Shown here in pieces: positions 1 through 11,226 of a stretch of DNA of 64,000 nt; the stretch's first letter is position 1; every line of letters begins with the position of its first letter. Source of the stretch: Lineus longissimus (lineage: Eukaryota; Nemertea; Pilidiophora; Heteronemertea; Lineidae); contig NC_088316.1 in assembly GCF_910592395.1 (NCBI RefSeq), positions 11,716,001-11,780,000 on the forward strand, read 5' to 3'. The notes under the pieces are model-generated. The model was given only the letters and a program-made list of their open reading frames with translations. It was not told the origin of the DNA and did not search any database. A program made the position numbers and the translations under genes.

Positions 1-504
1 AACGAGGCTGACTTTGGCCTATTTTGTATAAGTTTTGACCCAGGTTGTACACTGAATAGTATTCCGACTCGCCAACGTAACCCTTTGTGAAGTCATTAGT
101 CGCTGGCTTGTCCGTGTATATGTATACTGAGTAGTTGTCGACTGATCACATGGACAGTCAAGTCTGAATGGGATTGATCCTCCAAACATGTAGGTAATAA
201 ATGATGTACAGGGAATAAAAAGATGTCATGTCATGTCATGTATGGTTTAGACACGCCAACAAACACAATGGTTGGATGGTCATGAACCCTTTGTGAGTCA
301 CCGGTGTGTCCGTATACCGTGTAGCTCTATAAAAGTTAAACTCTACCTAAAGAAAAATGAGTTGGCAACTTTGACTTGACATGTTATGTTAGGAGGCCAG
401 TGGATCACCGCCATTTTTTTATTAAAGGGTTGGTTTTGGGGATTTCACACATGTACATCCTAATACTAGTAGAAGCTCAATCAGTCAGAGTCAATCAAAG
501 TCAT

Positions 505-810
505 GGCTGAAACTATCATCATAATCTAGTTGAAAACAGGGACAACAAGATAGTTTATTGCAGGGCTGAAAATATCCTCATAATCTATGAAAACAGGGAC
601 AACAAGATGGTTTATTGCAGGGCTGAAAATATCTTCATAATCTATGAAAACAGGGACAGCAAGATGGTTTATTGCAGGGCTGAAACTATCTTCATAATCT
701 ATGAAAACAGGGACAACAAGATAGTTTATTGCAGGGCTGAAAATATCTTCATAATCTATGAAAACAGGGACAACAAGATGGTTTATTGCAGGGCTGAAAC
801 TATCTTCATA
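505..810. repeat. 57-bp minisatellite, array A
   Basis: Tandem copies of a 57-bp unit containing AAAACAGGGACAACAAGATG and GTTTATTGCAGGGCTGAAAC. Copies differ at a few positions (AAC/AAT, ACTATC/ATATC). Because 57 is a multiple of three, both strands show long open frames that are repeat artefacts. The array stops abruptly at a MITE and resumes on its other side at 1210. Confidence 0.95.
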
Positions 811-1209
811 AGCTGCGCTTACACCACGAAATATTGGTGGACCAATTGCACTTACACCACCACATTGCCGCGACAAATTGGTTCGGCAATCCATTGCCGA
901 TACAAATTGCCGAGCGAATTTGTCCCACCAAGCTTGATGGTCCAAATTCGCCCGGCTTGTTAAAAGCTCGGCTTTATCGTGGTGTACGCGCAAATGGATC
1001 GGCAATTAGCTAGTTAGATGGTTCGGCTCCAGGCGGCGCTTTCGAAATGGCGCTTTCTGCGCATGCAATTTTTTGTTTGCGCACCATCTGTAGCCGGATT
1101 TTATAACTAGCTGCAGTGCTGGTGTAAGCGCTTGGTGGATTTTCGATGGTGCGGCATTGGTTCCCGAACCAAGATTGGTGGTCCATTTTCAGGTGGTGTA
1201 AGTGCGGCT
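811..1209. mobile_element. MITE family A, copy 1, inserted in the minisatellite
   Basis: A 399-bp segment with 17-bp imperfect terminal inverted repeats: it starts AGCTGCGCTTACACCAC and the reverse complement of its end is AGCCGCACTTACACCAC. The flanks read ATA on both sides (808-810 and 1210-1212) and removing the segment restores a normal 57-bp unit, so a 3-bp ATA target duplication fits. It has no coding capacity. A related copy is at 21643-21985. The superfamily cannot be assigned from this window alone. Confidence 0.85.
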
Positions 1210-1531
1210 ATAATCTATGAAAACAGGGACAACAAGATAGTTTATTGCAGGGCTGAAAATATCCTCATAATCTATGAAAACAGGGACAACAAGATGGTTT
1301 ATTGCAGGGCTGAAACTATCTTCATAATCTATGAAAACAGGGACAACAAGATGGTTTATTGCAGGGCTGAAACTATCTTCATAATCTATGAAAACAGGGA
1401 CAACAAGATGGTTTAACTTTATTGCAGGGCTGAAACTATCTTCATAATCTATGAAAACAGGGACAACAAGATGAATTATTGCGGGTCTGAAACGATCATC
1501 ATAATCTAGATAAAAAAGAGGGACAACAAGC
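1210..1531. repeat. 57-bp minisatellite, array B
   Basis: Continuation of the array at 505-810 with the same 57-bp unit, five to six copies. One copy has a 6-bp TTTAAC insertion near 1415, and the last copies degenerate before unique sequence begins. Confidence 0.95.
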
Positions 1532-2560
1532 ACAAGAAAAAGTAACTTACTTGAACCAAGTCCATGATGTAGGTCTGATGTATCTTGAACCTAACTTCAA
1601 GAATGATTCAGTTCACCTGCCAACTAGCTTAAATACTCCAAACCAAAATACATGAAATAAGAAATCGACTGGATATTTGATCAAGATTTGTGCAGTGGAA
1701 AATCACCAATGGGTTCCAGTGATGCCACGGATGGAGGTAACTTTTCACTGAAGCAAACTCAACTTGATGCAATAAACCAATTATTTAGCTGGTGAAGTTG
1801 GTTTCTCAGTTTGCAACAAATTTCACTAGTGCGCTCAATCTTGACACTATAGAGGCACTGATTTTGTTCCTTACAACACCTCTGGTACTAGTAAGTTGCC
1901 ACCATCTTGAAAAGCAGTACCGGGGATATAACAGGAACGAATTTTTTGATTTGCAACGAGGCTATCGCATCACCACTAAGCCCATGAAAATTATTGCTGC
2001 CCTACGCTACATTTATAGTTCTCCATAAAATCACCTTAAAACCCACCAGAGCAGAATGTGTCAGGTTTTATCTATAATGATCATATTTTGTTATTTATTG
2101 ATAAAATGAAATGATTTATGAGAGAAAGTGGCACTAATTTAGCCTGAATAAGACTTACAGTCTGAACTGGTGACGCAGTAAGCCAGTATACAGCAGGATT
2201 ATCAAACACCTGAATCTCAGGATGCTGATATCAAGATGGGGGCAATTGATCAATTCCAGTGTCTGAAATTTTTTAATTTCGGCACTGTGTGAGTTTGTGG
2301 GTGCCTTGTATCATTTCAGTAACTTGGTACATTGGCTGATTGATGTTTTTATCAACAAATCTAAGGTCAGGAGTTTGACTTTAATCAGAAAACTAAAGCA
2401 AGGTTTTCTATGTAACCAGATTACTTGATGAGAGAATCTCAACGATGATTGATTGAACAGCATCTCATGTTGCATGTTTGCAATAACAAATGGGGGAGGG
2501 GGTTTGGACTCTATAAATCACTAAAAACTTTCACTGACTGACAGCAACTTTTTACACTAC
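1532..2560. other. No gene recognised
   Basis: AT-rich sequence with only short open frames and no convincing splice or repeat structure. A 78-codon plus-strand frame at 1792-2028 has no recognisable motif and is not called. Confidence 0.5.
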
Positions 2561-2564
2561 AGAA

Positions 2565-2812
2565 GGATATCCTACAATTCAACACGATTAAGTAGAATAT
2601 TGTCTTAAAAGACAGTTTTCAGTGCCAAAGCTGTCATGACAAGCCTACAATTCAACTAGATTAGAGAGTTAGAATATAAAGACTGAGTTTTCAGTGCCAA
2701 AATTGTCATTGCACGGGGGGGGGGGGTCTAAAATTCAACTCAATTACATTGTAAAAGAAGAATATTGTCTTTAAAAAAAAACATTTTCAGTGCCAAAAAT
2801 TGCTGAAACAGC
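2565..2812. repeat. Three degenerate ~85-bp direct repeats
   Basis: Three imperfect copies, each with CTACAATTCAAC or AAAATTCAACT followed by TTTTCAGTGCCAAA. The third copy carries an insertion including a run of G near 2715. No coding signal is seen. Confidence 0.7.
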
Positions 2813-4350
2813 ACAAAATTTAAGTTCACTCGAGTGATGTGCATCTCTACTATTTGTTCGATGTTTCACCACATGATGCTTGCTTTGCCTGTCATAAATC
2901 CGGGAGAAAAACATGAACATCAAATGAATGAAAGCAAGCCGACACCATTATCAGGCTTTTATGCAACACAGGGAACCAGAAACCTGCACAGCAGCACACA
3001 GCGCTCATAAACGTTTTCCTTTATGGAAGACAGTCACGCAAAACTTACTGGCACATTGGAAAGTGCAGATTAAAATCGGCAAAACAGAAGAAATAACAGT
3101 TCTTTTTTGGTAATTATACCATCGATGTAGCGTAATAAAGAGGGGTAAAATTTGTAAAAATTACTAACAATTCCTTATGTTTGGGATGTTCACCTTGGCC
3201 TGCCCACTTCTTAGCAGGTAGGGACATTGAGGTAGGGACATTGACAAGGCAGAATTGCAGTCTTATTACCGTTGTTGACATAAAAATCAAACCCCAACTT
3301 TTAGTTTTTACCATTTCTCCAGGTTGGCACAGCATTTTGACCCCCAAGGCTTTTTAAGGGGCTATAAAAGAGTCGGGATGCTTTGCATGCACTACCAGTT
3401 GTTGTGCACAATATCCTATCAAAGCATGGTTGGTCTTTCACTCAGTCTGCATTCATGCATTAGAAAATCCATACTTGAACCAACCACCAGATCTATTTCA
3501 AAGACTTGGCCTTCAATCATCACCGGAATGATTTCCTTTCAAACGAATAAACCGGAACGAACTGTGGGTCACCTATTTTCACCATATCCCTTTCAAACTC
3601 AAATGGGCAGGCTTTCCTTCAAGTAGATAATGAGATCAAATTTTCTTGGCGGTAATGTGGGTTCAATGTGACAAAAGATTTGACAGCCAAGCAACTTGAT
3701 ATAATATCAGGTCCCTGGAAGTCATTTCATTTTACACAATGATTGACGTTGAAAGGACAGCAGTGGCATATCAATCACACATTTTCATGACTTTCGCACA
3801 AATTACAACTTGTTAGTTTATGCCAAGACCTAAAGTGCATCCCGGACAAATTTACAAATACTATTACTAAAACTGCGGCCTTGAGAGGAATATCCCATGT
3901 GACAAGACTCGTGACAAGCTCGCTCAGAAATTGCATTTTGCAGTGTGAGTGATAATACCCAACCACCTCTGATGATACCATTAAATGTTAAATAATGCTC
4001 GGCAGAAACCATGGAAATAATTGTGCTTTTGCTTGTACATAGGTCAGTTAGCTCATCAAGTTAATCGCAATTAATGACCGCAGCTTTTTTTTTTAATTGG
4101 GCAACAAAAATCAATGTGTCTACCATAGGACCTTGGTTTGATAATAATAGTATAGCATTATCAGCAAAGAATTCAGTCATGTCAGTCATCGAGTCAAAGA
4201 AAATCAAAGTCATGAACTGTTAAGATTTGGTGTCAATAGCAAAGATGTCTCTTGGTACATTGTGTGTTGTCCAAAGGCCTCTATGATATAGACATGTCGA
4301 CGAAAAATGGTTTCACAAAGGGTTCATGACTATGAAACCATTGTTGTGTA
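2813..4350. other. No gene recognised
   Basis: Short open frames on both strands (for example 3114-3347 minus and 3324-3626 plus) lack motifs, splice partners or codon bias. No repeat family from elsewhere in the window was recognised except short fragments. Confidence 0.45.
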
Positions 4351-4356
4351 GGCTAC

Positions 4357-5193
4357 TGGTTACAGGAAAATTCGTCCCCGGATAATTCGTCCCCGGAAAA
4401 TTCGTCCCCGCAAATTCGTCCCCGGAAAATTCGTCCCCAAGGAAAATTCGTCCCTGGAAAATTCGTCCCCGAGGATAATTCGTCCCCGAGGATAATTCGT
4501 CCCTGGAAAATTCGTCCCCGGAAAATTTGTCCCCGAGGATAATTCGTCCCCAGAAAATTTTACAAAGTTGAAAGTTTCTGACTTTACTTTCTAAGACTCT
4601 TTAGTCTTGTCGAATGGACTGTAGTAATAACTACAACTTTCGATTTTTCTCATTCAGTGTAACATCTCTCTTTACTAGCTAGTTACCTACCCCACTATTT
4701 TCATAGTAGGTAGAGGTAGGCAGGCGAAATATTTTATTGAAGAATTTAGAGCTTTTCTTTCATTCTGACCAGTAAAAATACTTATTTGAAAAAATATAAA
4801 TTATTTCGCCTGCCTACCTCTACCAACTATGAAAATAGTGGGGTAGGTAACTAGCTAGTAGGGTAGTAAAGAGAGATATAACGCTGAATAAGAAAAGTCG
4901 AAAGTAGTAAGTAGTAGTTATTACCAGAAAGTAATGTCAGAAACTTTCAACTTTTGTTAAATTTTCTGGGGAGGTATTTTCCAGGGACGAATTTTCCTCG
5001 GGGACAAATACTCCGGGGACGAATTTTCCTCTGGGACGAATTTTCCAGGGACGAATTATCCTCGGGGACAAATTATCCGGGGACAAATTATCCGGGGACA
5101 AATTATCCGGGGACGAATTTTCCTAGGGGACGAATTTTCCGGGGACGAGTTTTCCGGAGACGAATTTTCCGGGGACGAATTTTCCTAGAGCCA
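4357..5193. mobile_element. Foldback element with subterminal 15-bp repeats
   Basis: Two arms of about 370-385 bp are inverted copies of each other around a ~70-bp AT-rich spacer near 4740-4805. The outer part of each arm is a tandem series of a short motif: left TTCGTCCCCGGAAAA, right its complement GGGGACGAATTTTCC, with variants carrying GAGGATAATT. The inner parts are also inverted matches (CTACCCCACTATTTTCATAG left, CTATGAAAATAGTGGGGTAG right). GGCTACTG occurs at 4351-4358 and again at 5194-5201, so a 6-8 bp target duplication is likely. No transposase is encoded; the open frame across the right arm is a repeat artefact. Confidence 0.9.
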
Positions 5194-5248
5194 GGCTACT
5201 GTGTAGCACTACTAAATATACCAGCCCGACTCAAACTGCAACATCTTT

Positions 5249-5464
5249 GGACTCCTAATTACAATTGTCATCCCTAAATTCGTGTCATTGGCGCTACCCA
5301 ACGCATACATGTAGGTCACAGGTAACTCGAGCCTAGGTCACGAATAAAGTACGTGAAACAGGGAGAATAAAGCGCGTCACTGGTGCATCATTGATGCGCA
5401 CCTCGCAGATGTTGGGCATCAATGACGCGAAGCAGGACAGATGTCATTTGTGATTTGGACTGTA
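5249..5464. mobile_element. MITE family B copy (TACAGTCCAAATCACAATTG termini)
   Basis: The right end is ATTTGTGATTTGGACTGTA; the left end is a diverged inverted copy (ACTCCTAATTACAATTG). The body contains several TGACGC/GCGTCA motifs and AACTCG-type blocks shared with copies near 20000, 24400, 27230, 43050, 58450 and 63570. It is non-coding. Confidence 0.75.
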
Positions 5465-6814
5465 CTGACCACAGTCATTAAAAAACACTTGTCAAGATCA
5501 GAAGTACACGTACATGTACGAGTAAAAGTAATAGTTGAGTTCAAGTGAGCGCCTTTTGGCTGCTCCTTGTAACCCCTGATTGATTTCTCTGTTTGAGACT
5601 GGGGTCATCATGGATCCCAAAAGCACTTTGTATTGAACCAGGAAACATTGAAAAGCATTTTATTCAATAAAATCAAATCTTTTGGCGAGAGGTGTCAGTT
5701 GAGTTGACAAATCTCCACTCTGGATTTAACTGGCAACTCACTAGTTGTTCAAAAACTGTCTACTCCATCGCCCACAATCAGACTGCACTGGCCACTGTTA
5801 TCTAATCAAGACCAATGGCTCAAGCACCTGAGATTGGTACATAAGAGGTCATTCTTTAGGCTAATCAAGAAGTGAGAAACCTATTGTCACTGAGGGTGAG
5901 ATTGGTGACCTAGGTACTTTATCTCGCCTGGTAATCAGTATAAAGAAAACAAAGGCCCTATTCAGATGATGGTCATGAGGTCAGTCAACAAGAAATTTTA
6001 ACTGACAGGCCAATTTAAGATTGACTGACCCTAAAATTCATTAACTGTACATCGTCATTGGGATGAGTGACTTGATCTCATTAATTTTTATTGTTTGGCT
6101 CCTCTAAAACCAATTTTGATTTATTTGGCTCTGCTGCTGCACCATCACCAACTTGTGCAAGTTCCTTAGACCCATTGCAGTCAAACCACAAAGTTATGAA
6201 ATTTTAGACTGTTCAAAATAAGCTACTCGTTAATTAATGCGGTGTTTTCTTTGAAGGGGTTCTGAAGTGTCATCGTCGTAGTATGTCCAATATGTCGTCA
6301 ACTCAAGATATATTTCATATCACGAAGTCACGTCTCCATAACATTGCCATTGGCATTGCACAATACAGAATTTTGTCAGCGAACCCTAAATTCTTCATGA
6401 GTGCGGAGCACTAATGATATAGACGATTCGAAGAAATTTGTTTTGGCTCTGACCAGTCATGCGATTCACCTTGAACGAAAGATCGCCGTGTCTCTAGGCC
6501 TTGTCCGAAGTCGGCTTATACTTTAGGCCTTCTGACGTGTTCCGAGTGTGCGCATTTGATTTGTTTTGGCGGCGATTCGTCTTCTTCGAAAAGGCCTATT
6601 CCTCGACACATCTTCACTCATTTGCGAGAACATCCTTCAACCCTCCGGGCGCCCCCGCCCCCGGCCCGCTCTTCTAAAAAGTGAAATCATCGCCATCGCA
6701 CTCGAAACAGGCACAGCTCAGCGACAGTGACACTGTCGTCAGCAACTAAGATGAATAGTTGGACATAAACATCACGAGTATGACAGTAACCTACATGTAA
6801 AAAATCTATCTCAC
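5465..6814. other. No coding feature resolved; CpG-richer patch at 6460-6700
   Basis: This tract lies 3' of the minus-strand exon at 6815-6964 and should be its first intron. The patch at 6460-6700 is richer in CG than its surroundings (GGCGGCGATTCG, GGGCGCCCCCGCCCCCGGCC), which could be promoter-associated. A 43-codon plus-strand frame at 6283-6414 is open but too short to call. Confidence 0.4.
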
Positions 6815-6964
6815 CTGAACTTGTTCGCTGGTCCCCGATTCGGCCATGTTCAGCAAGTTCAACTTTTCACTCTCCGATAAATTTGGGGCACTATTCTCAC
6901 TGCCCTTTCCACGAAAGTACCAGTAACACGCAGCTGCTACGGTCAGACCTAAAGCTATAACCAT
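6815..6964 (-). CDS. First coding exon of a membrane-anchored protein, function unknown
   Basis: Read on the minus strand, ATG at 6964-6962 opens a 50-codon exon that ends in CAG followed by the donor GTGAGA at 6814. An in-frame TGA lies two codons upstream of the ATG, and A at -3 with G at +4 is a good start context. The product begins MVIALGLTVAAACYWYFRGK, one hydrophobic helix followed by a basic stop-transfer residue pair, then a polar Ser/Glu/Asn-rich stretch. That suggests an N-terminal signal anchor in the ER or mitochondrial outer membrane. The exon ends in phase 0. The following exon, which should lie at lower coordinates, was not identified. The family is not recognised. A chance open frame cannot be excluded. 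Confidence 0.55.
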
Positions 6965-7369
6965 TATTCATTCAATCACTCATTTAGAGTCCGATAATCT
7001 CAGTAAATGTGACATAAACATCAAGAGAAGACTTGTAAACATCGTCTGCATGTGTGTGTGTCCTGTACAGACATGACATGCATTGACAGAGTCATGCGTA
7101 AAATGTACATGTTCTGTACAAAATACACGGGCACTTGCTTGCCAGTGACATCTGGCGGTCGATTGTAGAACTGAAATAGTTGGCAAATGACTGGTGTGAG
7201 TGTAAATTAAGTCCTCCAAACATTAGTCCCGAAGATGGCATTCATCATCGATCATTATCATCATCGTATAAGGTCGAAGGCCTTGTGAGCCTATTGGCAT
7301 AGATACTACGAGATGATGATATGAGACATGGTAATAGCAGGGTTATTAGCTTTAGAGACTTTAGGCTGT

Positions 7370-8460
7370 CATAGTTTTAGGGACAATGTTAATTGAAATG
7401 CCATTATGATAGCAACAGGGACAGTGTTGAGATGTCATCATCATGAGAGACAATGTTAGGGACCGTGTTGAGGTTATTATAGACAAACGATGTTTGAGAC
7501 AGTGGCAGTGTTAAGATAATATTAGAGACACAGTGTAGGGGACAGTGTTGAGACGAAATTATTATTGACTCTGGATATAGACACACAATGTTATACACAG
7601 AATTGAGATGAGATTATTGTAGAGGCACAATTTTAGGGACAGTGTTGAGATAATATCATTATAGACGCACAATGTTAGGGACAGTGTTGAGGTTATTATA
7701 GACACACAATGTTTGAGACAGTGTCAGTGTTGAGATGATATTAGAGACACAGTGTAGGGGACAGTGTTGAGACGAAATTATTATTGACCCTAGGTATAGA
7801 CACACAATATTACAGACAGAATTGAGATTAGATTATTGTTAGAGGCACAATTTTTGGGACAGTGTTGAGATGATATCATAAGAGACGCACAATGTTAGGG
7901 GCAGTGTTGATACGATAATTTTCAGAGACGCAATGTTAGGGACTGTGTTAAGATGATAATATTTAGAAACGCAATGTTAGGGACTGTGTTGAGACGATAA
8001 TATTCAGAGACGTAATGTTAGGGACTGTGTTGAGACGATAATATTCAGAGACGTAATGTTAGGGACTGTGTTGAGATGATAATATTCAGAGACGTAATGT
8101 TAGGGACTGTGTTGAGACGATAATATTCAGAGACGTAATGTTAGGGACTGTGTTGAGATGATAATATTCAGAGACGTAATGTCAGAGACTGTGTTGAGAT
8201 GATAATATTTAGAGACGCAATGTTAGGGACTGTGTTGAGACGATATTATCCAGGAATCGTATGGTGGTAGGAACAGTGTTGAGATGATATTACTTAGAGA
8301 CACAATATTGGCATTGTTTTGGTAAAATGTGTCAAGAAGATAATTATTACAATAGAGTCCCAAGGGACGGTGTTTTGAAGATATCATTAGAGAAAAAATT
8401 GTTAGGGACAGCGTTGATATGATGTTATCAGGGACACGATGTTATCCTTGACAGTTTCAA
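7370..8460. repeat. 41-bp minisatellite
   Basis: The core from about 7890 to 8250 is a clean tandem array of a 41-bp unit containing GTTAGGGACTGTGTTGAGAC and GATAATATTCAGAGACGTAA. Sequence from 7370 to 7890 and from 8250 to 8460 contains older, diverged copies of the GTTAGGGACAGTGTTGAGA motif. It contains no gene. Confidence 0.92.
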
Positions 8461-8464
8461 ACAG

Positions 8465-8846
8465 TTGCACTGTCTTTCATCGTCACTCGTCACTAGGGTG
8501 TCCAGAGGGATTCATATCACTCCGGTTCTGTGCGCACTCCACTGGCTTCCTTTGAAAGCAAGGCTCGAGTACAAGGTTAATCTAATGGTCTACAAATGTC
8601 TAGATGGTTACGCACCAAAATATCTCGCAGACTGCTTAGAAGTTTACAAACCCTCACGCTCCCTGCGGTCAAGTACAATGTGTCTGTGTAAGGAAGTCCG
8701 CACAAACCGGGTGTATAGGCTCCTCTGCATTTGCAGTGGCGGGACCAAAGCTATGGAATGAGCTTCCAAATAGTGTTCGTGGCCAGAGTACCCTGGGTCG
8801 TTTTAAAACTGCACTAAAAACTCATATTTTTAAGAAATTCTTTTGA
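8465..8846 (+). pseudogene. LINE reverse-transcriptase C-terminal remnant
   Basis: The translation contains ALHWLPLKARLEYKV and YKCLDGYAPKYL. After a frameshift near 8730 it continues AGPKLWNELPNSVRGQSTLG and FKTALKTHIFKKFF, ending in TGA at 8844-8846. This string of motifs is typical of the region downstream of the reverse-transcriptase core in CR1/L2/Jockey-like non-LTR retrotransposons of invertebrates. The frameshift and the missing 5' part show a dead, 5'-truncated copy. The exact clade is an inference. Confidence 0.88.
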
Positions 8847-8985
8847 ATCCTTTGCACGTTTTCTTTAGTAATGACTTTTATTCTATCATGCATTAATGTT
8901 ATGTTTTATTATTAATTGTAAATCGCTTAGAAGTTTTAACAACGTTAAGCGCTATAAAAATGTTTTTAATAATACATTGTAATAA
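8465..8985 (+). mobile_element. 5'-truncated LINE 3' end with A/T-rich tail
   Basis: It comprises the coding remnant and a 3' untranslated region. The last part reads AAGCGCTATAAAAATG followed by an AATAATA-type tail, the usual 3' hallmark of this retrotransposon type. The left end abuts the 41-bp minisatellite. Confidence 0.8.
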
Positions 8986-9493
8986 TAATTTCATCAGAAG
9001 TTTTGGTTCTTTGTTTGACTGCTAGGTGTAGCGGCAAAACTTTCGTCCCACACGTGACCTCGTCTCTGAAAGAGTCACGATGTCGGGGACAGTGTTGGGT
9101 TGTCTTTGGTGGAGTCACATTGCTTGAGTGTTGAAATGCCAGTGATGGAGCGGGCGCCGAAAAATTAGAAGAGACAGTGTTAGATGCCATTATATCAAAG
9201 TGTCAGAATATCATTAAGTGACTTGGAGTCTTCATTATGAGAAAGGTCTCAATGTTTCAGCTCGGATCCTTCTGGTTGTGCCTTTGTCCTCAAGGAAATC
9301 ACGCAATGCCATGCCAATCTCATTCAATGAATCTATGGTAAGAAAACAGGCATGACAATTATGGGTGAAGTTTGAAACCATGGTAACTAGCGGCCTCATG
9401 GGATCCTATGATGGGCTCACATTTCACCATTAACAAACCATTTATGTTTTCACCCGCTACAGCAGATGTTCATTGGGCCGGTGGGCTGGCATT
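8986..9493. other. No gene recognised
   Basis: Unique-looking sequence with diverged GACAGTGTT motifs resembling the nearby minisatellite, and no supported open frame. Confidence 0.4.
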
Positions 9494-9871
9494 CCGGTGT
9501 AATGTTTTTGAGTGTTTCTGTTTTTGAGTGTTTCCCCTCATTGTTTGGGAACGCTCAAAAATAGATTGACGAGTTTTTCTGTGTATCCCCCCTATTGAAA
9601 AGTCGTGGTCTCTCTAGCTGCCTATTGTTTGGAACCACAGATGTTACACGGGTGTAACATCTGTGGTTGTTTCCCATGTGTCAGTGTTTCCAAGGTGTAA
9701 CATCTGTGGTTGTTTCCCATGTGTCAGTGTTTCCAAACAATAGGCAGCTAGAGAGACCACGACTTTTCAATAGGGGGGATACATAGAAAAACTTGTCAAT
9801 CTATTTCTGAGCGTTCCCAAACAATGAGGGGAAACACTCAAAAACAGAAACACTCAAAAACATTACACCGG
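9494..9871. mobile_element. Foldback/MITE element with long inverted arms
   Basis: It starts CCGGTGTAATGTTTTTGAG and ends with the inverse CTCAAAAACATTACACCGG. The arms match over about 140 bp, including CTCATTGTTTGGGAACGCTC versus GAGCGTTCCCAAACAATGAG. The centre contains two tandem copies of a 43-bp unit including GGTGTAACATCTGTGGTTG and CATGTGTCAGTGTTTCCAA. There is no coding capacity. Confidence 0.9.
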
Positions 9872-10369
9872 CACCAGTTGTTTTCAATATCGTCGCCTCT
9901 CGATATGACAAAGGAGTAAAAAAGTCTGATCTCAGGATGGTGGACTCCTGGAGCAGTCCATTACGTCATCCTAATTGGGTCTCCTTACGATAAGGAATGA
10001 GGCTGATCCACAGCGTCCGGAGTGAAGGATGATGGGCCAGATGCTCATTGGGCTGTTCAATCTGGTTTGACAGGTTTTCGGTATTAAGGATCCAACTTTG
10101 TAATTGTTATGGTCCAAGAGACTAAATCGGGATCTACAATATTCTAGACAGTATCTATAATAGAAGACACCTCATGGTTGAGACATTGTCCCCGCTTTTA
10201 TTCCTTGACTGTCTTCAGTCTCAGACCATCAAACCCCCTATAACCCTAGACCCGGAAATCAAGCGGACCATGTAATAGATATATCCGCGTAATGACATCC
10301 TAGTGTAGGACCAACTAATTACCTACTAATACAACTAGCATGGTTTCAGTACAACGGCACCCCCTAAAA

Positions 10370-11110
10370 GCACTACCCACTACCCATGCACTACCCACTA
10401 CCCACCCACTACCAAGTACCTTTCGCTCCGGGCCATATTCCTTGTCGCTTCTGTTAGTGCCGCCCAGGCTCGGGATTGCTTGTACCCACTCCCATTGTTA
10501 GTTAACCCCCACTGGACCAAAGTATACCTCAGAAATTGCTAGGCCTATCCAGATCACTATTCACATAATGTAAGATAAGAAGTTTATTGGTTTTAGCTTG
10601 GAATAACCAGACTAACCTAGTCTGGTTATTCTCAGGTTTTAGGTAGGAATATCAATCCCGAAAAATTGGTAATCAAATGTCGATAGTATCCCATTTTGTT
10701 GTGATTTGAATACAGTCACACTTCGCCGTGATTTGGTTCATTCAAGCTAAACCGTGATTCGGCAATCACGTTTTTGTATGAATTTACACAACTATGTTAT
10801 TATGTGATATAAGCAGGATAAAGCGTGACAAAGGAACAATCGTGTTTTTTCGTGTTGGCCCCGACTGTATTAGAATCCTGAGTTTGATGTATTTGAGGTG
10901 GACATTATTTGTTGTTATTGTGCTGTTGTGGATTTGTTATAATCAGTGATGTATGCACAGGTAGACGCCCGGGTAGATTGTTCCACAGTAGTGGTGGGAC
11001 GGGCTGCGCCAGCTGGTCGAGGAGGGCAGTAATAAACTAACACGGAATATGGCCCGGAACGAAAGGTATACTTGGTAGTGGGTGGGTTGTGCATGGGTAG
11101 TGGGTAGTGC
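10370..11110. mobile_element. Inverted-repeat element, 741 bp
   Basis: The left arm starts GCACTACCCACTACCCATGC and runs to about 10443; the right arm, about 11043-11110, is its inverse and ends GCATGGGTAGTGGGTAGTGC. The inner arm edge (GGGCCATATTCC / GGAATATGGCCC) also matches. The interior does not encode a recognisable transposase. This fits a non-autonomous DNA transposon. Confidence 0.8.
10601..10631. other. Perfect 13-bp hairpin
   Basis: GAATAACCAGACT and its exact inverse AGTCTGGTTATTC are separated by 5 nt, inside the inverted-repeat element at 10370-11110. Confidence 0.8.
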
Positions 11111-11186
11111 CATTACAACTGCACAACAGGCGGACAAAAACACATTTCATATTTTCTGTACACTCTGAACGCTGTGGACCGGCGTC

Positions 11187-11226
11187 CCCCTCCCTCCCCC
11201 TCCCCCTCCCCCCTCCCACTCCCACT
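11187..11226. repeat. Polypyrimidine CCCTCC tract
   Basis: About 40 nt of almost pure C/T (CCCTCCCCCTCCCCC and so on) with mirror symmetry. Open frames on the complementary strand here are low-complexity artefacts. Confidence 0.85.

Noticed and set aside
526-1005. A 159-codon minus-strand open frame with repeated FSPAINHLVVPVFIDYED
   Set aside because: It is the translation of the 57-bp minisatellite, whose length is a multiple of three, and it runs into the inserted MITE.
505-1531. Regular repeats that might suggest a CRISPR array
   Set aside because: Units are contiguous with no unique spacers, and the surrounding sequence is clearly eukaryotic.
4954-5277. A 107-codon frame with repeated PGTNYPGTN
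   Set aside because: It reads through the GGGGACGAATTTTCC array of the foldback element and is not a collagen-like gene.
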